Part shown: piece after piece, positions 26,340-34,879 of the stretch
Numbering within the stretch: position 1 is the first letter of the stretch
Layout of the letters: each line of letters starts with the position of its first letter
Source of the DNA: Chlamydiales bacterium
GTDB taxonomy: Bacteria; Chlamydiota; Chlamydiia; Chlamydiales; JACKPQ01
Direction: 5' to 3'
Assembly: GCA_024233455.1 (NCBI GenBank)
Contig: JACKPP010000001.1
Coordinates: 496,001-560,000 of the forward strand
DNA: 64,000 nt
Translations under genes and position numbers: made by a program
The notes under the pieces: generated by a model
The model's database searches: none
Told to the model about the DNA's origin: nothing
Seen by the model: only the letters and a program-made list of their open reading frames with translations

Positions 26340-26379
26340 AACCTGAGTTGATGAATGATATAAACCCGAAACTCAGGTT
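26340..26379 (+). mobile_element. Collapsed 40-bp MITE copy
   Basis: Both ends of the 166-bp element are present (AACCTGAGTT at the left, then GATGAATGATATAAACC and ACTCAGGTT at the right) with the interior deleted. It is flanked by AAT on both sides and lies 3 bp from the full copy at 26383. Confidence 0.8.
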
Positions 26380-26382
26380 AAT

Positions 26383-26548
26383 AACCTGAGTTATGGGTTT
26401 TGATTGTTTAGATTCAGAGTAGATTAGGTGACAGATTGTGACATTTTTTGCGATTCCATAGCCAAAAAGCTATAGATGAGCATAAAAAGGGTGCAAGATG
26501 GCGCCTAAGATGCCTGAAGATGAATGATATAAACCCATAACTCAGGTT
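26383..26548 (+). mobile_element. MITE, full copy 1
   Basis: The element is 166 bp long with perfect 18-bp terminal inverted repeats AACCTGAGTTATGGGTTT. It is flanked by AAT direct repeats (26380-26382 and 26549-26551), consistent with a 3-bp target duplication. A second copy lies in opposite orientation at 39764-39929 with three mismatches by my reading. The interior carries a hairpin ATAGC-CAAAAA-GCTAT and no open frame. It ends 5 bp from the rnz stop codon. The stretch 26187-26553 holds only these elements and the upstream region of the gene ending at 24918. Confidence 0.92.
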
Positions 26549-26553
26549 AATAG

Positions 26554-27459
26554 TTAGCGAGGGAAATCAAAGCGTTTGAGATCGCTTGCAGCAAAGCTGT
26601 TAGGGAAGATTTTGCGCGCTTCTTCAGCAAAGGCTTCTTCTTTGAGGTAACGGGCTGAAAAGTGGGTGAGGATAAGCTGCTGGGCATTGGCATCACAAGC
26701 AATTTGTGCAGCTTCAGTGGCAGTGAGGTGTCGGTATTTGCTCGCCAGTTCAGCGTGCTCGGAAAGGTAGGTGCTCTCACACAGAAGCATCTTAGCATTT
26801 CGAGCCAGTTTAATGGCATTTTTGCAAGGGCGCGTATCGATCACATAGGCAAAGCTATCGCCGTGGCGCACCCAGCTTACATCTTTAAGCTGAATTGTCT
26901 TGCCACCAAGGGTGATGTGTCCGTTTTCTTGCAATTGTTTAACAAGCGGGCCACGGATGCCATGGGCTTTAAGTTTGTCTGCATCGAACTTGATTTGGTC
27001 ATCTTCAGTGATGCGGTAGCCCAGGTTGTCCACACCGTGCTCTAAAAAGTCGGCCTCGATGGTAAAACCTTCCGCTTGATAGATAGTCCCCCCGTGTTCG
27101 ATGGGATGCTCGATCACGTGAATATTTTCATGGTACATGGTACCGTAGCGCAGGCGCTGAAAGTATTTTTTTCCAGAAGCTGGGTAGAAGCAGTGGATGG
27201 GATGGGTTACTTTATCCAGATTGAGACGCATCAGCATGGAGCCAGCACCCAGACAGTGGTCACCATGGAAATGGGAGATAAGCATGTGAGTGACGGTAGG
27301 AGGCGCTATGTCCGCGTAAATGAATTGGCGCTGCGTTCCCTCTCCTGGATCAAAGAGAAACCCTTTGTCATTCCAACGAAGCAGATAGGCGCCGTGATTG
27401 CGCCTACGCGTTGGCTGCTGAGAAGATGTTCCAAGGGTAATCAAATCGCGCACGCTCAT
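26554..27459 (-). CDS. rnz: Ribonuclease Z
   Basis: RNase Z is a zinc-dependent endonuclease that matures tRNA 3' ends. The 301-residue protein is the short bacterial form, with the metallo-beta-lactamase motif SHFHGDHCLGA, a downstream HGVDNLGYRI, MLLCESTYLSEHA (metal Asp/Glu region) and LTHFSARY. Its function fits the absence of an encoded CCA in the tRNA-Leu of this window, because CCA-less precursors are the usual RNase Z substrates. The start codon overlaps the rhomboid stop by 4 bp (ATGA), so it is the last gene of the lon-hldE-rhomboid-rnz run. A MITE follows directly. Confidence 0.95.
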   Translation of the reverse strand: MSVRDLITLGTSSQQPTRRRNHGAYLLRWNDKGFLFDPGEGTQRQFIYADIAPPTVTHMLISHFHGDHCLGAGSMLMRLNLDKVTHPIHCFYPASGKKYFQRLRYGTMYHENIHVIEHPIEHGGTIYQAEGFTIEADFLEHGVDNLGYRITEDDQIKFDADKLKAHGIRGPLVKQLQENGHITLGGKTIQLKDVSWVRHGDSFAYVIDTRPCKNAIKLARNAKMLLCESTYLSEHAELASKYRHLTATEAAQIACDANAQQLILTHFSARYLKEEAFAEEARKIFPNSFAASDLKRFDFPR

Positions 27460-28526
27460 GCTTTTCGCCTTTGGCTAAAATAAGGAATAAAAGCACACGC
27501 TGCGCCAACAAAAAGTCCCACGATGTGGGCCGTGTTGGCAAGTTGCATCGGAAAAAAATGGACGTTATTTTTTTGTAAAATGAAGTCAACAACGCCCAGC
27601 AGGGCCATGCCAAAAATAAAGATGAATAAAAAAAGCAGCGTTGATTTTGGCAAGGGATAACCTTCCCAAGGCGCTTTTTTCTGTCTAACAAAGATGTAGC
27701 CTGCAAGGCCCGTGATGATGCCAGAATAGCCGATGAAAAATGGCCCACTCATTAGGTACTGCGCTGTATTGGAGATAACTCCGATGATAAACATCAGAAG
27801 CAAAAAACGAAGAGGTCGCATGCGCATCTCACACATCTTTCCAAGTAGCCATAACCACAGCATATTGAACAAAATATGGAGGATATTGCCGTGCAACACC
27901 ACTGGAGAAATCAGACGCCAATACTGTCCCTGGCGAATTTTTTCAAACATGACAGCTTTGGTTTCATTACCAGTTAATAACCATTCGTAGATACCTTTCC
28001 AGTAAGGTGTTTCCTCCGCTTTTTTAAAAAGCGCCTTGCCCGCGGGAGGAAGATTTTGCAAATCTTCTTTTTTGGTGACCGGGTATTGATTGATAAATGC
28101 CTGCATGAGGGCATAGGTCTCAGGGTAATCGTAGAGCATGTACTGAGCAATAGGTGTGAGCTTGAAAACATTGAGAATATTGGTGTCTTTTTTTTCTATA
28201 TCTACTTCTTGTAGCCAGCTCCAAAAGAAGAAAAAAACACAGATCCCCATGATGATTTTCGTCAAAATCGGATTGAAGATAACGCGTGGCATGTCAGGAT
28301 CGGCAATCGTAGGCTTGGCCTTAGCTTTGATAAAGCGTTTCTGGGTCGGAGCCTTTTTATAAGCCTCTAAATACTCTGAGGCCCGTTCCAGGTCATCTTC
28401 GCTCTCTACCCAAATCTGAACGCCCCCATCGATATGATCAAAACCCGCAGCAATCCCTTCTTGTTGCAAAGAGGTGACAAAGACCGTGGCGTCTAACTCA
28501 TTTTCGACTGTTCCTACTAGACGCAT
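27456..28526 (-). CDS. Rhomboid family intramembrane serine protease
   Basis: The protein has 356 residues. An N-terminal soluble domain of about 65 residues (GTVENELDATVFVTSLQQ) resembles the cytosolic domain of GlpG. Six membrane segments follow. Active-site marks are HGNILHILFNMLWLW in TM2, the nucleophile Ser in GYSGIITGLAG (TM4) and the His in NTAHIVGLFVGAA (TM6). It cleaves substrates within the inner membrane; the substrate is unknown. The gene overlaps the upstream hldE-like gene by 10 bp and the downstream rnz by 4 bp, so all are probably translated from one mRNA. Confidence 0.92.
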   Translation of the reverse strand: MRLVGTVENELDATVFVTSLQQEGIAAGFDHIDGGVQIWVESEDDLERASEYLEAYKKAPTQKRFIKAKAKPTIADPDMPRVIFNPILTKIIMGICVFFFFWSWLQEVDIEKKDTNILNVFKLTPIAQYMLYDYPETYALMQAFINQYPVTKKEDLQNLPPAGKALFKKAEETPYWKGIYEWLLTGNETKAVMFEKIRQGQYWRLISPVVLHGNILHILFNMLWLWLLGKMCEMRMRPLRFLLLMFIIGVISNTAQYLMSGPFFIGYSGIITGLAGYIFVRQKKAPWEGYPLPKSTLLFLFIFIFGMALLGVVDFILQKNNVHFFPMQLANTAHIVGLFVGAACAFIPYFSQRRKA

Positions 28527-29008
28527 TGCTTGATTTTTTCCAAAATGTTGGTAGTAGATAAGCCCGGAATAAGATCCACGATATGGATACGTCCACCGGC
28601 AGATTTGACCACGGGTGCCTCTATGCAGTTGTGCCCGTATTCAGAGCCATTGACGTGGACATCAGGTCGAATTTGCTCCAACAGCGCTCGAGGATCTGTT
28701 TCATCAAACGATGTAACATAGGTGACAAAGCCAAGGGCGGCCATCATTGACATACGGTCTTTTAAAGGAATAATAGGTCGGTCAGGACTCTTGTATTGCT
28801 TAATCGAAGCATCGCTATTTAGCGCTACTATCAAGACATCGGCTTGCTTAGAGGCTTCAAAAATCATGTGCAAATGGCCAGCATGTAACAGATCAAACGA
28901 GCCGTTTAAGGTCGCAATGGTCTTGCTTGCAGCTCTTAGCTCATGGACTTTTTTTGCGAGTGCTTCTCTTGGAAGCATTTTTTTTGCTAGGTACTCTTGT
29001 ACGTTCAT
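28517..29008 (-). CDS. RfaE/HldE C-terminal-type nucleotidyltransferase
   Basis: The 163-residue protein is a stand-alone cytidylyltransferase-fold enzyme. The signature is TLNGSFDLLHAGHLHMI (HxGH), ALNSDASIKQYK, RPIIPLKDR, IRPDVHVNGSEYG and the terminal GLSTTNILEKI. This is the arrangement of ADP-heptose synthase (HldE C-terminal domain), here without the kinase domain. I start at the ATG at 29008 with GGAAA upstream; an in-frame ATG at 29056 lies deeper inside lon. Even so, the overlap with lon is 68 bp. If heptose is absent from the LPS, another sugar phosphate or glycerol phosphate could be the substrate. Confidence 0.85.
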   Translation of the reverse strand: MNVQEYLAKKMLPREALAKKVHELRAASKTIATLNGSFDLLHAGHLHMIFEASKQADVLIVALNSDASIKQYKSPDRPIIPLKDRMSMMAALGFVTYVTSFDETDPRALLEQIRPDVHVNGSEYGHNCIEAPVVKSAGGRIHIVDLIPGLSTTNILEKIKQCV

Positions 29009-31415
29009 TGGTTTTTCCAAAAGCGATTTCAAAAACATCGTCATAGTGATGGACAAAGTGGACGGTTAGGCCCTTTTTTAAATAATCGGGCAACTCATCG
29101 TAATCACGTTGGTTTTCATAGGGGAAAATAAGGGTCTTGACCTTAGAGCGACGCGCCGCAATCAGCTTTTCTTTTACCCCACCAATTGGCAAAACCTTGC
29201 CTGTGAGCGTCAGCTCGCCTGTCATTGCTAGATCACGCTTGACTGGTTTTTTCAAAAGTAGCGACAGCAACGCTGTGACCATGGTAATTCCAGCCGAAGG
29301 ACCATCTTTAGGTGTTGCACCTTCCGGAATGTGAATGTGCACTTCTTTTTTAGGGAAAAATTCCGCGTTAGGAGCGTAGCTTGCTAGCCGCTCTCCAATA
29401 AAACTCCAGGCAATTTGCGCCGACTCCTTCATCACATCGCCAGCTTGACCTGTCAGGCGCATCGCTGTTTTTTCGGCAGGCGTCTCTATAGTTTCAATAT
29501 ACAGCGTAGCACCACCCATAGCAGTCCATGCCAGCCCCATGGTGACACCAATAGGTGTTGTGGGATAGAAACGATCAGATGTAAAAATCGGCTTACCGAG
29601 GTAATCCTTGAGATTTTTTTCGTTGATCTGGGTTTTAGGATGCTTTTTTTTATCCGCTTCAACAATTTTGCGAGCCACTTTTCTTAAAACTTTTTTCACA
29701 TTATTTTCCAAGCTGCGCACGCCAGCTTCTCTGGCATAGCCTTCAATAATGGCCACTAAAGCCGAGTCGGTGAATGTCACATCGCTTGCTTTAAGCCCCA
29801 TATCTTTACGGTGACGGGGAATTAAATATTTTTTGGCGATTTGAACTTTTTCATCGGTGATATAGCCAGATAGACGCAAAATATCCATGCGATCTTTGAG
29901 CGGCTCAGGGATAGTATCGAGAACATTGGCCGTGACCACAAATAAAACATTGGACAAATCGCAACGCACATCCAAGTAGTGATCGAGAAAGTCTTTGTTT
30001 TGTTCAGGATCGAGGACTTCTAATAGCGCCGAAGCTGGATCACCATGGTAGCTTGCGCCCATTTTATCCACCTCGTCAAGCATGATCACTGGGTTCATCG
30101 TCCCACACGCTTTAAAGGCCTGAATAAGCTTCCCGGGCATCGCCCCAATATAGGTACGCCGGTGTCCCTTGATTTCCGCCTCATCGCGCATGCCACCCAC
30201 TGAAAAACGGTAGAATTTACGACCTAGGGCTCTGGCAATGCTCTTGCCGATACTCGTTTTACCAGCACCTGGTGGTCCTACAAGACCAATGATGCTTCCC
30301 TTGACCCCACCAGACAGCTTACCAACACTGATAAACTCTAAAATACGCTCTTTGATATCTGATAGGCCATAGTGATCTTCGTCTAGGATTTTATGTGCTT
30401 CTTTGAGATCGTGATGCTCCTCGCTAAACTTACCCCAAGGCACAATGGTAAGCCAGTCGAGATAATTGCGGCAAACAGAGTACTCAGCGGACTGAATATC
30501 CAAAACATTGAGTTTGTCTAGCTCTTCCTGAATGACTTTGAACACATCACCTGGAACTTCACGGTCTTTTAAGCGCTTGTTGAATTTTTCGGCATCGCAG
30601 GTCTTGTCATCTTTCTCTAAACCCAGCTCTTTTTTGATCGTTTTAAGCTGCTCGCGCAAGAAAAATTCGCGCTGGGTTTTATTGATGCTTCCCTCAATTT
30701 TTGAGGTGATACTACTTTGGAGCTTGCTCAAATCGAGTTCTTTTTTTAAGAGAGCAAGTGCTTTATCGATGCGGTGTTGGAGTTTAAACGCCGACAGAAC
30801 TTCTTGGAGCTCTTCTCTCGATGCGGTGGTCAGGGCTACTGCAAAATCAGCAAGCTTTCCAGGCTCGGTAAAATCCGAATGACTGAGAAAAATTTGAAGC
30901 TCTTCTTTAAACAGCGGATTAAGCTTTAAAAGCTCCTTAATTGTCGAAATAATGCTAATGGAGTAAGCCTTTAAAACTTTATTGACTTTACTTGGCGGCT
31001 GATCTTCGTGATAACGGACTGTGGCCTTTAAATACTTAGCTTTCTTTTTGGGAGGTCCGATAATTTCGACGCGTTTTTCCATATTCAGGATCACCTGAGC
31101 GCCGCCTTGTTCGATGGGCATAATGCGCAAAATACGCGCTACTACTCCTACCGGATACATGTCTTGCAGCTTAAGCTTAAAGATATCGGCATCCTCTTTC
31201 TTGGTCAAAAACAGTCCCAGCTGTTTATGTTCAGACGCGGCAACAGATTTCAAAACCTCGTAGTAAGGGCCGGGTTCAATCAACACAGGAGCTGCCATCC
31301 CTGGGAAAAAGGGGCGGCGGGTTAAAGGAATGACAAAAAGCTCATCTGGCAAGCTATCGGTCATGGGAAATGGCAGGTTAAAATCCTCGCCGTCTTCAAA
31401 ATGCTCTTCGTCCAA
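28941..31415 (-). CDS. lon: Lon ATP-dependent protease
   Basis: The gene encodes an 824-residue LonA protease that degrades damaged and regulatory proteins. In order it shows the N-terminal substrate domain, a coiled-coil region, the AAA+ domain (Walker A GPPGAGKTSIGK near residue 380, Walker B MLDEVDKM) and the proteolytic domain with catalytic Ser in DGPSAGITM near 706 and Lys in GGVKEKLIAARR near 747. The start is a TTG (31413-31415) with AAGGAG five bases upstream. The C-terminus carries a basic tail (KKNASKRSTRKKSP). The lon-hldE overlap suggests one operon. Confidence 0.97.
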   Translation of the reverse strand: MDEEHFEDGEDFNLPFPMTDSLPDELFVIPLTRRPFFPGMAAPVLIEPGPYYEVLKSVAASEHKQLGLFLTKKEDADIFKLKLQDMYPVGVVARILRIMPIEQGGAQVILNMEKRVEIIGPPKKKAKYLKATVRYHEDQPPSKVNKVLKAYSISIISTIKELLKLNPLFKEELQIFLSHSDFTEPGKLADFAVALTTASREELQEVLSAFKLQHRIDKALALLKKELDLSKLQSSITSKIEGSINKTQREFFLREQLKTIKKELGLEKDDKTCDAEKFNKRLKDREVPGDVFKVIQEELDKLNVLDIQSAEYSVCRNYLDWLTIVPWGKFSEEHHDLKEAHKILDEDHYGLSDIKERILEFISVGKLSGGVKGSIIGLVGPPGAGKTSIGKSIARALGRKFYRFSVGGMRDEAEIKGHRRTYIGAMPGKLIQAFKACGTMNPVIMLDEVDKMGASYHGDPASALLEVLDPEQNKDFLDHYLDVRCDLSNVLFVVTANVLDTIPEPLKDRMDILRLSGYITDEKVQIAKKYLIPRHRKDMGLKASDVTFTDSALVAIIEGYAREAGVRSLENNVKKVLRKVARKIVEADKKKHPKTQINEKNLKDYLGKPIFTSDRFYPTTPIGVTMGLAWTAMGGATLYIETIETPAEKTAMRLTGQAGDVMKESAQIAWSFIGERLASYAPNAEFFPKKEVHIHIPEGATPKDGPSAGITMVTALLSLLLKKPVKRDLAMTGELTLTGKVLPIGGVKEKLIAARRSKVKTLIFPYENQRDYDELPDYLKKGLTVHFVHHYDDVFEIAFGKTNERTRVPSKKNASKRSTRKKSP

Positions 31416-31525
31416 AAATACTCCTTAATCTTACAGAACTTATCACGAAAGAAGCGTAAAATGCAAGGTCCTCTCTACTTTTTATCCTGTCTATGGTAGA
31501 CTTTTTATAAAAGAAAAAAACGCAT

Positions 31526-32125
31526 ATGCACACATTAATTCTCGATACGAGCAGTGATTATTCCCTGCTGGCCCTTGTAAAAAATGGAGAGCTCTTGGCC
31601 GAATACCCCCTTCCGGTCGGGCAGCAATCTCTTGTTTTGCTCCCCTCAATTGATGGTTTTCTAAAATGTCATGGACTGAAAACCAGCAACTTAAACTCTA
31701 TTGCCATCGGCGTGGGCCCGGGAGCCTTCACCGGCACCCGAATCGGCGTGACCATCGCCAAAACCTTGGGTTTTGCCCATAACATCCCCCTCCTGCCCTT
31801 TTGCAGCTTGATGGCACTTCCTCCTAAATTAGGAGCTTTCGTCAGCCTATTGGACGCTAAAAGTGGCCATATTTACGCCCTTTCTGGCCATCATACCCCA
31901 AACGGGACAATCTACGATGAGCCTAAGCTCTGTACCTTAGAGCAGCTTCCCCCTACAACACACCTGCTCTCCCCGCACGCACCTGACCTGCAAGCAGCAT
32001 TGAATATAAGCACCTTACAGTGGCATACGGTCCAGCCCAATGCCGCCCATATCGCCACCCTGCTCCCAAGTTTAACCCCCACCCCTCATAGTGAAGTTCA
32101 AGTCCTATACCTACGGACACCTTGA
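31526..32125 (+). CDS. tsaB: tRNA threonylcarbamoyladenosine biosynthesis protein TsaB
   Basis: TsaB is the non-catalytic partner of TsaD in the t6A tRNA modification complex. The 199-residue protein has the ASKHA-fold start TLILDTSSDYSLLALV and the conserved IGVGPGAFTGTRIGVTIAKTLGFAHNIPL. It is followed by rpsU and dnaJ in the same direction. From memory this tsaB-rpsU-dnaJ order beside lon is also seen in Chlamydia. The C-terminal half is short and poorly conserved, as usual for TsaB. Confidence 0.93.
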   Translation: MHTLILDTSSDYSLLALVKNGELLAEYPLPVGQQSLVLLPSIDGFLKCHGLKTSNLNSIAIGVGPGAFTGTRIGVTIAKTLGFAHNIPLLPFCSLMALPPKLGAFVSLLDAKSGHIYALSGHHTPNGTIYDEPKLCTLEQLPPTTHLLSPHAPDLQAALNISTLQWHTVQPNAAHIATLLPSLTPTPHSEVQVLYLRTP

Positions 32126-32189
32126 CCAATAATCACTGTGCGTGTTACGATAAATTCTGTTTTTAACGATAAAGGTGGTGATCTCAAAC

Positions 32190-32375
32190 ATGACAAGCGT
32201 AAAAGTTCGCAGCGGTGAATCAGTCGAAAAAGCACTGCGCGCTCTCAAGAAAAAACTTGATAAAGAGGGCGTAATGAAGACCGTCAAAGCAAAGCGATTC
32301 CACGATAAGCCATCAGTTAGAATGCGTCTAAAATCCAAAAATGCCCTTAAATACAAACTCAAAAAGTTTAGATAG
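32190..32375 (+). CDS. rpsU: 30S ribosomal protein S21
   Basis: The 61-residue basic protein starts TSVKVRSGESVEKALRALKK and ends in the Lys/Arg-rich tail KSKNALKYKLKKFR, both typical of S21. An in-frame ATG lies at 32175, but the ATG at 32190 gives the conserved N-terminus and is preceded by AAAGGTGGTGAT. dnaJ starts 10 bp after the stop. Confidence 0.95.
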   Translation: MTSVKVRSGESVEKALRALKKKLDKEGVMKTVKAKRFHDKPSVRMRLKSKNALKYKLKKFR

Positions 32376-32384
32376 AGGCATGCA

Positions 32385-33536
32385 GTGACAGATTACTATC
32401 AAGTACTGGGTGTTGAAAAGAACGCATCTGCCGATGAAATCAAAAAAGCTTACCGTAAGCTTGCTCTTAAGTATCACCCTGATCGCAATCAGGGTGATGC
32501 AGCAGCTGAAAAAAAATTCAAAAAAGTATCTGAAGCCTACGAAGTCTTAAGCGATGAACAAAAGCGTCGTACCTATGACCAATTTGGCGCCGATGCCCTA
32601 AAAGGTGGAGGCGGATTTGGCGGTGGACCGCAAGGATTCTCCTCTATGGAAGAAGCTCTGCGCACCTTCATGGGGGCTTTCGGCGGGCAGGCCCAGGGAG
32701 GCGGCGACTTTTTCGAATCCCTATTTGGCGGAGGTGGCGCTCGGCAATCTTATGCGCAACAAGGGGCCAGCAAAAAAACCACCATTAGCGTTTCATTTGA
32801 CGAAGCGGCCAAGGGCATCGAAAAAGAGATCTCTATTACAAACTTTGTCGAATGCACTAAATGCCATGGTAGCGGCGCCAAATCTCCTGATGCTGTTAAA
32901 ACGTGTACAGGGTGCAATGGCGCTGGCCAAGTCCATCAAAGCCGCGGTTTTTTCAGCATGACTACGACCTGTCCTCAGTGTCATGGCGCAGGACAAACCA
33001 TCACCGACGTCTGCCCTGAGTGCCACGGCAATGGTCGCACCAAAGAAAAACGTAAAGTCAAAATCCCCATCCCTGCTGGTGTTGATGATGGCATGAGCCT
33101 GAAAATGGGCGGATATGGCGATGCCGGCTCTGCTGGTGGTCCACCTGGAGACCTCTTTGTCCACATCAGGGTAGATCAGCATGAAGTTTTTAAACGCGAT
33201 GGAGATGATGTCATTCTCGAACTTCCCATCAGCTTCACTGATGCTACGCTCGGCGCCAAAAAAGAAATCCCTACTCCCCTCTCAGGTACAGTCCGCATCA
33301 CCATCCCTGAAGGCACCCAATCGGGTAAAATTCTACGCGTGCGAGGTGAGGGCATTCCCAACGTGCATGGCCATGGCAAGGGAGATCTGCTCGTACATCT
33401 TCAAGTAGAAACTCCGGTGAACCTCACTGCAAAACAAAAGCAAGCCTTACAAGCCTACGCCGACCTCGAAACTGAGCATAACTCCCCACGCAAAAGTGGC
33501 TTCTTCGACAAGCTAAAATCGTTCTTTATTTTTTAA
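32385..33536 (+). CDS. dnaJ: Chaperone DnaJ
   Basis: DnaJ stimulates the DnaK ATPase and delivers unfolded substrates. The 383-residue protein has the J-domain with HPD (KYHPDRNQGD), the Gly/Phe-rich linker (GGGGFGGGPQGF), four zinc-binding repeats (CTKCHGSG, CTGCNGAG, CPQCHGAG, CPECHGNG) and the C-terminal substrate domains. The start codon is GTG at 32385 with GAGG upstream. It directly follows rpsU with a 9-bp gap, so the two are probably co-transcribed. Confidence 0.97.
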   Translation: MTDYYQVLGVEKNASADEIKKAYRKLALKYHPDRNQGDAAAEKKFKKVSEAYEVLSDEQKRRTYDQFGADALKGGGGFGGGPQGFSSMEEALRTFMGAFGGQAQGGGDFFESLFGGGGARQSYAQQGASKKTTISVSFDEAAKGIEKEISITNFVECTKCHGSGAKSPDAVKTCTGCNGAGQVHQSRGFFSMTTTCPQCHGAGQTITDVCPECHGNGRTKEKRKVKIPIPAGVDDGMSLKMGGYGDAGSAGGPPGDLFVHIRVDQHEVFKRDGDDVILELPISFTDATLGAKKEIPTPLSGTVRITIPEGTQSGKILRVRGEGIPNVHGHGKGDLLVHLQVETPVNLTAKQKQALQAYADLETEHNSPRKSGFFDKLKSFFIF

Positions 33537-33545
33537 GAACAGATC

Positions 33546-34148
33546 TTACTCCGTAAATTGAACACGCTCAAATTCCCAGCCACGCCTGTCAACGCAACTG
33601 CCATCTGAAAGAAGCACATGATGCTCTGCGTCTACGTTAATCAAACAACCCATACCTTGATTATCAATATTTACTAAGACCGCATCTGAGGGCTTCCAGC
33701 ATTTAGCAAACATGTTACTAGAAGTTTTCCAAACTGAATCATCAGATAAGTAAACATGATAGACGTATTCTGGCCCAAAAAACCATCCACCTTGTTTGAC
33801 TGTTACCTCGTTGATCTGCATAATTGTAGGCAATAACGCTTTAGTTTCCTTTGTCATTCCTACAACAATTCTCTGACCGTTCAATTTGTGCAGATGGAAA
33901 AATTTCGAGTGCCTTTTTTCGGTCACAACAACTTTTTCACCTACTCGCCAATGTTTTTCGATATCATAAAGGTAGTGCTCATTATCCACTAACACCAGCT
34001 TTTTCCAAGTGGAGTGATCGGACAAGGTAAAAGTTACAACCGATCCGAGATCAAATGGATAAATATCAACCGACTCTAGAGTGCAAGGGGCTCCTTGGAC
34101 CCAACTCATCAATAAAAACAGACAACCTGCAATAAATAGCTTTTTCAC
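33546..34148 (-). CDS. Secreted protein of unknown function with repeated LSD-x-S motif
   Basis: The 200-residue protein starts MKKLFIAGCLFLLMSWVQGAP-like (GTG start at 34148), a clear signal peptide with probable cleavage after VQG or GAP. The upstream in-frame GTG at 34154 is less likely because GGGAGG lies 5 bp before the one at 34148. The mature protein is beta-rich and repeats a theme three times: TLSDHSTWKKL, YLSDDSVWKTSS and LLSDGSCVDR. Two repeats carry following W-x-V/A-G/D motifs. I do not recognise the family. It is likely periplasmic or secreted. Confidence 0.7.
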   Translation of the reverse strand: MKKLFIAGCLFLLMSWVQGAPCTLESVDIYPFDLGSVVTFTLSDHSTWKKLVLVDNEHYLYDIEKHWRVGEKVVVTEKRHSKFFHLHKLNGQRIVVGMTKETKALLPTIMQINEVTVKQGGWFFGPEYVYHVYLSDDSVWKTSSNMFAKCWKPSDAVLVNIDNQGMGCLINVDAEHHVLLSDGSCVDRRGWEFERVQFTE

Positions 34149-34175
34149 TAACACCTCCCAAAAAATGCTGGCGCA

Positions 34176-34204
34176 ACCATACCAAAGTCACTTGCTATTG
34201 ACAA
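34176..34204 (-). promoter_or_regulatory. Promoter of the secreted-protein gene
   Basis: On the minus strand TTGTCA (34199-34204) and TATGGT (34176-34181) are separated by 17 bp. The start of transcription would be about 20 bp before the GGGAGG ribosome site. Confidence 0.55.
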
Positions 34205-34266
34205 GTTTTTTTTGTTTCACCCTTTCTATTTGTTTAAAAATATAATTATTATGTTATAAAAAAAGA

Positions 34267-34680
34267 ATGACTGATATTCCGTCGATACCTCCATTGGGGC
34301 AGCCTAATTTTGATGTCCCCATGGGACAAACACTTCCCTTCAACATGCAACAAGCCTTATCAACGCTCGCTTCTACCCTCAATGATGACTCCTATGCATA
34401 CACCGATGGTCACACTGATATTGAACAATTAGGCGGTATGGTAGACGTCATGCTATATTTCGACACCAAACTTTCACTGCCTGATTTCCATGATAGCGTA
34501 ACCAAACTCTGCCAGGAATTTGAGGCCTACAAGGAACATCCAAGTTCTAGCGGAATCAAAAGCATGCAAGAAACGCTTAAGTCGCTAGGAGCTAAACAAG
34601 CCCACATTCCAAACAATCAGTACATAGAAATCATCGCTAGCCAGCTTTCTCATATCCAGGAGACTATTCATGCTGACTGA
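34267..34680 (+). CDS. Unknown protein, first gene of a three-gene overlapping operon
   Basis: The 137-residue protein has no family I recognise. The first 25 residues are Pro-rich and probably disordered (SIPPLGQPNFDVPMGQ); the rest looks helical, with acidic composition. The ATG follows an A/T-rich run with only a weak AAAGA ribosome site. Its last 11 bp overlap the start of the next gene. Short size, acidity, helical character and a disordered N-terminus would fit a type III secretion substrate or chaperone, but that is inference. Confidence 0.7.
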   Translation: MTDIPSIPPLGQPNFDVPMGQTLPFNMQQALSTLASTLNDDSYAYTDGHTDIEQLGGMVDVMLYFDTKLSLPDFHDSVTKLCQEFEAYKEHPSSSGIKSMQETLKSLGAKQAHIPNNQYIEIIASQLSHIQETIHAD

Positions 34681-34879
34681 AAGAGCTCCCCTGTTAGGAC
34701 AACTCACTACCCTTGTCACGTTCATCGTTTCTAATCCCCATATCAATCAACAGACCAAACTTGTAGCGCATACGCTGGCTGCAAACGCTAAACTCTGGTC
34801 GCAAAATAACCTACCTAAAGAAGTTCTCGTTAGAAACATTGAGCACCTCAACCAAGACATTCGATTGCTTATATCATGA
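34670..34879 (+). CDS. Unknown protein, second gene of the overlapping operon
   Basis: The protein has 69 residues and is wholly helical in appearance, with no membrane segment. Its C-terminal half, KLVAHTLAANAKLW, then VLVRNIEHLNQDIRLL, resembles the C-terminal end of the third gene. The start lies inside the first gene (11-bp overlap) and the stop shares ATGA with the third gene, so translation is probably coupled across all three. Confidence 0.65.
   Translation: MLTERAPLLGQLTTLVTFIVSNPHINQQTKLVAHTLAANAKLWSQNNLPKEVLVRNIEHLNQDIRLLIS

Noticed and set aside
32380..32388. ATG-CAG-TGA minimal frame overlapping the dnaJ GTG start as a regulatory mini-ORF
   Set aside because: A three-codon match is likely by chance, and the same GAGG serves the GTG start.
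34198..34260. TTGACA at 34198 as promoter of the three-gene operon
   Set aside because: The nearest TATAAT is about 37 bp away; the same bases serve a well-spaced promoter on the other strand.
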